NCBI GenBank assembly: GCA_036380875.1
Contig: DASVDX010000035.1
Span: 124,001 to 188,000 of the forward strand
Direction of reading: 5' to 3'
Length of the DNA stretch: 64,000 nt
DNA from: ZC4RG17 sp036380875
Lineage (GTDB): Bacteria; Actinomycetota; Acidimicrobiia; Spongiisociales; ZC4RG35
Under the pieces are notes generated by a model. That model made no database searches. It had not been told where the DNA came from and was given only the letters and a program-made list of their open reading frames with translations. Below, piece after piece: positions 61,001-64,000 of this stretch; within the stretch, counting starts at the first letter, position 1; every line of letters starts with the position of its first letter. A program made the translations under genes and the position numbers.

Positions 61001-61519
61001 GTGATCTCCGCCCTCGACGAGGAGATCCAGACCCGGTTCATGCAGGCGTTCGAGGAGGTTGCGGCCGCCTACGAGCAGCACTTCTCCGTGCTGTTCCCGG
61101 GCGGCGTGGGCCGGATCCGCCTGACCGACCCCAACGAGCCGCTGACCACCGGCGTCGAGATCCAGGCGCAGCCGCTGGGCAAGAAGGTCAGCCAGCTGAG
61201 CCTTCTGTCGGGTGGGGAGCGTTCCTTGGCGGCGCTCGCCTTCCTCTTCGCCGTCTTCAAGGCCCGCCCCAGCCCCTTCTACATCCTCGACGAGGTGGAG
61301 GCGGCGCTCGACGACGCCAATCTGCGGCGGTTCCTTCGCCTCATAGACGCATTCCGGGGTGATGCCCAGCTGATCATCATCACCCACCAGCAGCAGACGA
61401 TGGAGGCAGCAGACGTCCTCTATGGCGTGACCATGGAACCGGGCGGGTCGTCGAAGGTGGTGCGTAAGGAGCTGAAGACCGTCCAGGCTCCGGCGAGTGA
61501 GGACTCAGTCCCGGCATAG
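58043..61519 (+). CDS. smc: Chromosome segregation ATPase SMC
   Basis: 1158 residues. The N-terminal head has LVGFKSFADRT and Walker A GPNGSGKSN; a first coiled coil runs to about 490, the hinge follows (GSLAGLLDVPADLAAAVDAGLG to about residue 630), then the second coiled coil. The C-terminal head has the ABC signature LSLLSGGERSLAALA and Walker B FYILDEVEAALDDAN. It compacts and segregates the chromosome with ScpA and ScpB, encoded elsewhere. The glutamine loop and D-loop are intact. Confidence 0.97.
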   Translation: MYLKSLKLVGFKSFADRTRLELRPGVTVIVGPNGSGKSNLVDAVSWVMGTQSAKSLRTPKMEDVVFAGTATRPALNRAEVTIVFDNESRTLPLDLDEVSITRRLYRDGSSDYELNGVACRLLDIQELLSDSGVGRHQHVIVGQGQIDSVLNSGPEEHRAVIEEAAGILKHRQRKDRAIRRLERTDADLLRLGDIVGELTRQMRPLKRQAKAAEEYATLKDAVRSLHLYLGGERLRMFDERGRALAEERLHLTQAMHDLEAEVSELAAALGILTAEAGEVGEALDRDTAAAARLETILERLRRSASVAQERHRAAIARRDGADERRRDLEEEQQSLAAELATLESAVAEAEMLAEREERRFRALEDEARSLADQENLSLEGALAVVRGEMRSLENAAQRDRRELEQIDRRLEVVQAQIAEEISEAEKLNEEIRHLDEEAATAQRRYEKAAEERSRLQKHWEAMEADLNEARLGVASSRARLEAVSAAVEGAADPEARRIVAESDGHRGSLAGLLDVPADLAAAVDAGLGPWADASVFESQEALEKAVSALKSGGRGGVPVVTGADGDASLARRVAAENGVEALVDRLGPGADRRLAETLLGDVILVEGWSMAKRIVARHPGLRAVTPEGDLISLHGIRVAHPDGATPAMVEAAEVALERAEIELARVESLHTTARRDFENARAVEREALEALESIEARLSGATEALGRSHRARANLEGEISRLEDRRRSLTEAESERVSALERLRTRLAALEGEEAERQRAWEELEARRTAIEAEREAARASWQQAASDLRAARERQQLLQRRREAVAEALEAEVSNPVSDAELERLELVAATARRAIDVIGRRLSELRERQAELRERAGETGVQRDAVRRRHEDARTRLENTRRRLGEIDVEETEIRVRRESVVEALRRDADSDEETALEAPLPDIEGVEPDTDLEAVLVDFEARLRRMGPVNPLAAEEYAELEERYNFLQDQLNDLEKSRDELKRVISALDEEIQTRFMQAFEEVAAAYEQHFSVLFPGGVGRIRLTDPNEPLTTGVEIQAQPLGKKVSQLSLLSGGERSLAALAFLFAVFKARPSPFYILDEVEAALDDANLRRFLRLIDAFRGDAQLIIITHQQQTMEAADVLYGVTMEPGGSSKVVRKELKTVQAPASEDSVPA

Positions 61520-61528
61520 AATCGCGCC

Positions 61529-62554
61529 GTGGCTCCCGAGCTCATCGTCATCATCGTCCTGCTCGCAGTCGTCGCGCTCGCCGGCCTGGGCTGGTTCATC
61601 GCCAGCCGCCGCCGCGGTGACGGTGCCTCGGTGGCCGGGACGCCCCCGACTGCTCCGCCCCGTCCCCGGGCCGGCCGCATAACCGGCCGGATCTCGAAGG
61701 CCTCCCAGTCGCTCGGCCGGGCGCTCCGGTCCGTATTCGGCCGTGGCGCACTCGACCAGGAGTTCTGGGACTCCATCGAGGAGGCTCTCATCGGTGCCGA
61801 CGTGGGCGTGGCCGCATCCACCGACATCGTCGCCCGTATCCGAGAACGCCGTCCCGAGAGCACCGACGACGCCCGTCGTCTCCTGGAGGAGGAGCTCGAA
61901 GCCGAGCTCTCTGGACGGGACCGGGAGCTGAAGATCGAGTCGAAACCGGCCGTCGTCATGGTCGTGGGGGTGAACGGGACGGGGAAGACAACGACCATCG
62001 CCAAACTCGCTCATCGGCTCCAGGCCGACGGCCGCGTTCCGCTGCTGGGCGCCGCCGACACCTTCCGGGCGGCAGCCGACGCCCAGCTCCGCACCTGGGG
62101 CGACCGCCTCGGTGTCGATGTGGTCGGCGGCCAGGAAGGCGGCGACCCTGCCGCAGTCGCTTTCGACGCTTTCCAGGCAGCTCGATCCCGAGGGAGAGAC
62201 GTGGTGCTGATCGACACTGCCGGTCGCCTCCACTCGAAGCACAACCTCATGGCCGAGCTGGCCAAGATTCGACGGGTGCTCGAGAAGGAGGCACCGGTCG
62301 ACGAGGTGCTGCTGGTTCTCGATGCCACGGGCGGCCAGAACGGGATCTCCCAAGCCGAGGTGTTCACTGAAGCCGTCGGTGTCACCGGCATCGTGCTCAC
62401 GAAGCTCGACGGGACGGCCCGTGGGGGCGTAGTCGTCGCCGTGGAGCGGCTACTCGGCTTGCCGGTGAAGTACGTCGGAGTGGGGGAGGGCCTCGAGGAT
62501 CTGATCCCCTTCAACCCCCGGGAGTTCGTGGAGGCCTTGCTGGCAGATGCGTAG
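61529..62554 (+). CDS. ftsY: Signal recognition particle receptor FtsY
   Basis: 341 residues, GTG start. A short N-terminal hydrophobic helix (LIVIIVLLAVVALAGLGWFIA) is followed by a brief linker instead of the long acidic A domain, then the NG domain: VGVNGTGKTTTIAKLAHRL (G1), DTFRAAADAQL, DTAGRLHSKHNLM (G3) and TKLDGTARGG (G4). It docks SRP-ribosome complexes at the membrane. It overlaps cdd by 8 bases. Confidence 0.96.
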   Translation: MAPELIVIIVLLAVVALAGLGWFIASRRRGDGASVAGTPPTAPPRPRAGRITGRISKASQSLGRALRSVFGRGALDQEFWDSIEEALIGADVGVAASTDIVARIRERRPESTDDARRLLEEELEAELSGRDRELKIESKPAVVMVVGVNGTGKTTTIAKLAHRLQADGRVPLLGAADTFRAAADAQLRTWGDRLGVDVVGGQEGGDPAAVAFDAFQAARSRGRDVVLIDTAGRLHSKHNLMAELAKIRRVLEKEAPVDEVLLVLDATGGQNGISQAEVFTEAVGVTGIVLTKLDGTARGGVVVAVERLLGLPVKYVGVGEGLEDLIPFNPREFVEALLADA

Positions 62555-62939
62555 TCGCAACGATCTGGTGGACCTCGCTCGCGAAGCGGCGCAGAACGCC
62601 TACGCGCCGTACTCGCGGTTCCGCGTCGGTGCTGCCGTCCTCGGCTCCGATGGCCTCACCTACACGGGGGCCAACGTAGAGAACGCGGCGTATCCGTCGT
62701 CGAGCTGCGCCGAGGCCAACGCCATCGCCGCCGCCGTCTCGGCCGGGGTCCGCAAGGTCGACGCCGTCGCCGTGGCCTGCATCGACGCCCCCTCGCCGGA
62801 CGACGCCTACCCGTGTGGCCGGTGTCGGCAGATCATGGCCGAGTTCGCCGTGGACGAGGTCTACGTCACCGCCGGGCCCGGATCCCTGGTGAAGAGCCAC
62901 ACCCTGGACGAGCTCCTGCCGTACCGCTTCAAGCTGTAG
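62547..62939 (+). CDS. cdd: Cytidine deaminase
   Basis: 130 residues, homotetrameric type. VENAAYPSSSCAEANAI has the Cys-Ala-Glu catalytic motif, and YPCGRCRQIMAEF the remaining zinc cysteines. It deaminates cytidine and deoxycytidine. Its end overlaps the convergent methyltransferase gene by 11 bases. Confidence 0.95.
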   Translation: MRSRNDLVDLAREAAQNAYAPYSRFRVGAAVLGSDGLTYTGANVENAAYPSSSCAEANAIAAAVSAGVRKVDAVAVACIDAPSPDDAYPCGRCRQIMAEFAVDEVYVTAGPGSLVKSHTLDELLPYRFKL

Positions 62940-63750
62940 ACGGTCCGTCCAGATCTCCGACCACGTAGGCGGCGACGGCCGCGGCCGCCCCGACGTTCAG
63001 CGAGTCGACTCCGGGCCGCATCGGGATCCGGACCAACTGGTCGACTCGGCGGGCCGTCCGCTCGCTCAGCCCCGGCCCCTCCGCCCCGACTACCAGTGCC
63101 ACCTCGTCGGGGAAGTCGAAGGTGCCGATCGAGGTTGCCGCGGGGTCGGGTGTGAGTCCCACGAGAAGGTGGCCATGGGCCGACACGACATCCAACCCTG
63201 CAGGGAAAGCCGGCAACCGGGCGAACGGGAAGCTGAAGACGGTTCCCATCGACACCCTCACCACCCGGCGGTACAACGGATCGCATGTGGTCGGGTCCAA
63301 CAACACGGCGTCGATACCCAGCGCCGCTGCTGAGCGGATCATCACACCGAGGTTGGTCGGGTTGGTGACGTTCTCGCACACCAGGACCTTGCGCGCCGAA
63401 GCGAGGACTTCGTCGGCTGGCGTATCGGCGGGCCGCTCGAAGGCGGCAACGAACCCACGGTGGAAACGGAAGCCGGTCACGTGCTCCACGAGATCGGAGG
63501 TCCCTACATACACGTCGACCCCGTCGCCCAGGTCGGGCGGTACCCGATGGAGGGTGTCGTCCGACACGAGAATCGAGATCGGCTGCAGACCGGCGTCGAT
63601 GGCACGGCGGGTCACCAACTCTCCCTCGCATATGAAGACTCCAGACAGGTCCCCGCCCGGGCCTTCACGGTGCCGTCGCAACCGCTCGTCGGTGAGCCGC
63701 GTGTAAGGAGCGATGCGCGGATCGGCTGGGTCTTCTATCCGTAGTCGCAT
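62929..63750 (-). CDS. TrmH/SpoU-family RNA 2'-O-methyltransferase
   Basis: 273 residues. An N-terminal substrate-binding domain (GVFICEGELVTRRAI) precedes the SPOUT domain with the three SpoU motifs: ENVTNPTNLGVMIRSAAALG, LVVGAEGPGLSE and IPMRPGVDSLNVGAAAAVAAY, which form the trefoil knot. It methylates rRNA or tRNA ribose; the target is not predictable. Related genes often precede pheS, and a promoter facing the other way lies just outside its start. Confidence 0.92.
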   Translation of the reverse strand: MRLRIEDPADPRIAPYTRLTDERLRRHREGPGGDLSGVFICEGELVTRRAIDAGLQPISILVSDDTLHRVPPDLGDGVDVYVGTSDLVEHVTGFRFHRGFVAAFERPADTPADEVLASARKVLVCENVTNPTNLGVMIRSAAALGIDAVLLDPTTCDPLYRRVVRVSMGTVFSFPFARLPAFPAGLDVVSAHGHLLVGLTPDPAATSIGTFDFPDEVALVVGAEGPGLSERTARRVDQLVRIPMRPGVDSLNVGAAAAVAAYVVGDLDGPSTA

Positions 63751-63862
63751 CGAGCCACCTCGCTTCGCCGGATCGTATCCCTACGCCTCCGTGTAATCCT
63801 GCAGCGGCGCGTATTGGGTCGATAGACCCATAGAAAATCGTTGGTAATGGGTCAGGCGCCTC

Positions 63863-63892
63863 AAGACAATCGCCGCGGTTTAGTCATATAGT
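63863..63892 (+). promoter_or_regulatory. Promoter facing the window end
   Basis: AAGACA (63863-63868), 18 bases and TATAGT (63887-63892) make a good promoter reading off the window. Upstream, TGGGTC-GATA-GACCCA (63815-63830) is a perfect dyad and TGGGTC recurs at 63848, possible regulator sites. Confidence 0.55.
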
Positions 63893-63898
63893 CCGCAA

Positions 63899-64000
63899 CA
63901 ACTAGGGCGGAGGCTATTCGGAGACGCAAGCATCCGTGATGGTCTCTCGCCGGCTCCACACCGTGAGCTCGGCAAGCCCTAGAGGTGGAAACCGGAGAGC
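63899..64000 (+). other. Start of a structured leader or RNA running off the window
   Basis: CTAGGGC (63902-63908) pairs perfectly with GCCCTAG (63976-63982), closing about 67 bases that contain further pairing such as GAGAC with GTCTC (63921/63942 region). AGAGGTGGAAACCGGAGAGC follows. This could be the 5' end of a leader, riboswitch or structural RNA upstream of the next gene (pheS is a common neighbour of this methyltransferase family). A T-box was considered, but the conserved UGGNACC is not matched. Confidence 0.35.

Noticed and set aside
63899..64000. T-box leader
   Set aside because: TGGAAACC is near but does not match TGGNACC, and too little sequence is present to see a specifier loop.

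Overview
This window is a high-GC, gene-dense chromosomal segment of an actinobacterium. The clues are many ATGA/GTGA/TGATG start-stop overlaps, GTG and TTG starts, probable leaderless promoters, an InhA-like enoyl reductase, an mtrA-mtrB-lpqB-like set, an AdnAB-like helicase-nuclease pair, a homodimeric AceE, and the order coaD / DivIVA-like (SepIVA-like) / DUF177 / rpmF / plsX / rnc / mutM / smc / ftsY. The cysteine-containing SLH repeats and gene style suggest class Acidimicrobiia or a relative, but that placement is inference. I see no rRNA, tRNA, CRISPR array, insertion sequence or prophage.

Layout. 1-5.5 kb: a plus-strand run of a membrane protein fragment, MoaB-type protein, XdhC/CoxI, CoxG, cupredoxin lipoprotein, NosD-like beta-helix lipoprotein and Tat-exported multicopper oxidase, which joins molybdo-hydroxylase (CO dehydrogenase-type) maturation to extracytoplasmic copper proteins. 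5.5-11.7 kb (minus): JAB peptidase plus rhodanese-E1 sulfur-carrier activator, an HD-GYP protein with an external Ig-like region, and aceE. 11.7-15.9 kb: an operator-controlled membrane protein / regulator / ABC-2 exporter operon. 15.9-27.5 kb: plsB, dtd, plsY, adnB-like and adnA-like genes, a Glu-type dehydrogenase and a third RecB-type nuclease. 27.5-28.5 kb: about 1 kb without a convincing protein gene, holding what looks like two divergent structured RNAs. 28.5-35.7 kb: acyl-CoA ligase, two small proteins, FabI/InhA, a GAF histidine kinase, a hydrolase and a membrane-anchored MurF-like ligase. 35.8-39.3 kb: lpqB-like, mtrB-like and mtrA-like genes. 39.4-42.5 kb: G-rich tandem repeats, a secreted SLH protein and ddl. 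42.5-49.5 kb: AsnC-type RAM protein, CSD-like protein, rpmB, recG, rsmD, coaD, sepIVA-like, yceD, rpmF, plsX and rnc. 49.5-55.9 kb: an RDD / SpoIIM / DUF58 / MoxR / DUF4350 / DUF4129 / membrane protein block that interrupts the usual rnc-mutM run. 56-63.8 kb: mutM, acyP, an unknown gene, smc, ftsY, cdd and a TrmH-family methyltransferase, then a promoter and structured leader running off the end.

The strongest candidate for something undescribed is 27.69-28.34 kb. Two divergent sigma70-type promoters with 17-bp spacers face outward from a repeat-rich centre. Each drives a predicted structured RNA: about 320 nt with several UUCG and GNRA tetraloop hairpins on the minus strand, and about 158 nt with a three-way junction on the plus strand. 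Both RNAs end in nearly the same composite hairpin. I could not match either to RNase P RNA, tmRNA, SRP RNA or a riboswitch I know.
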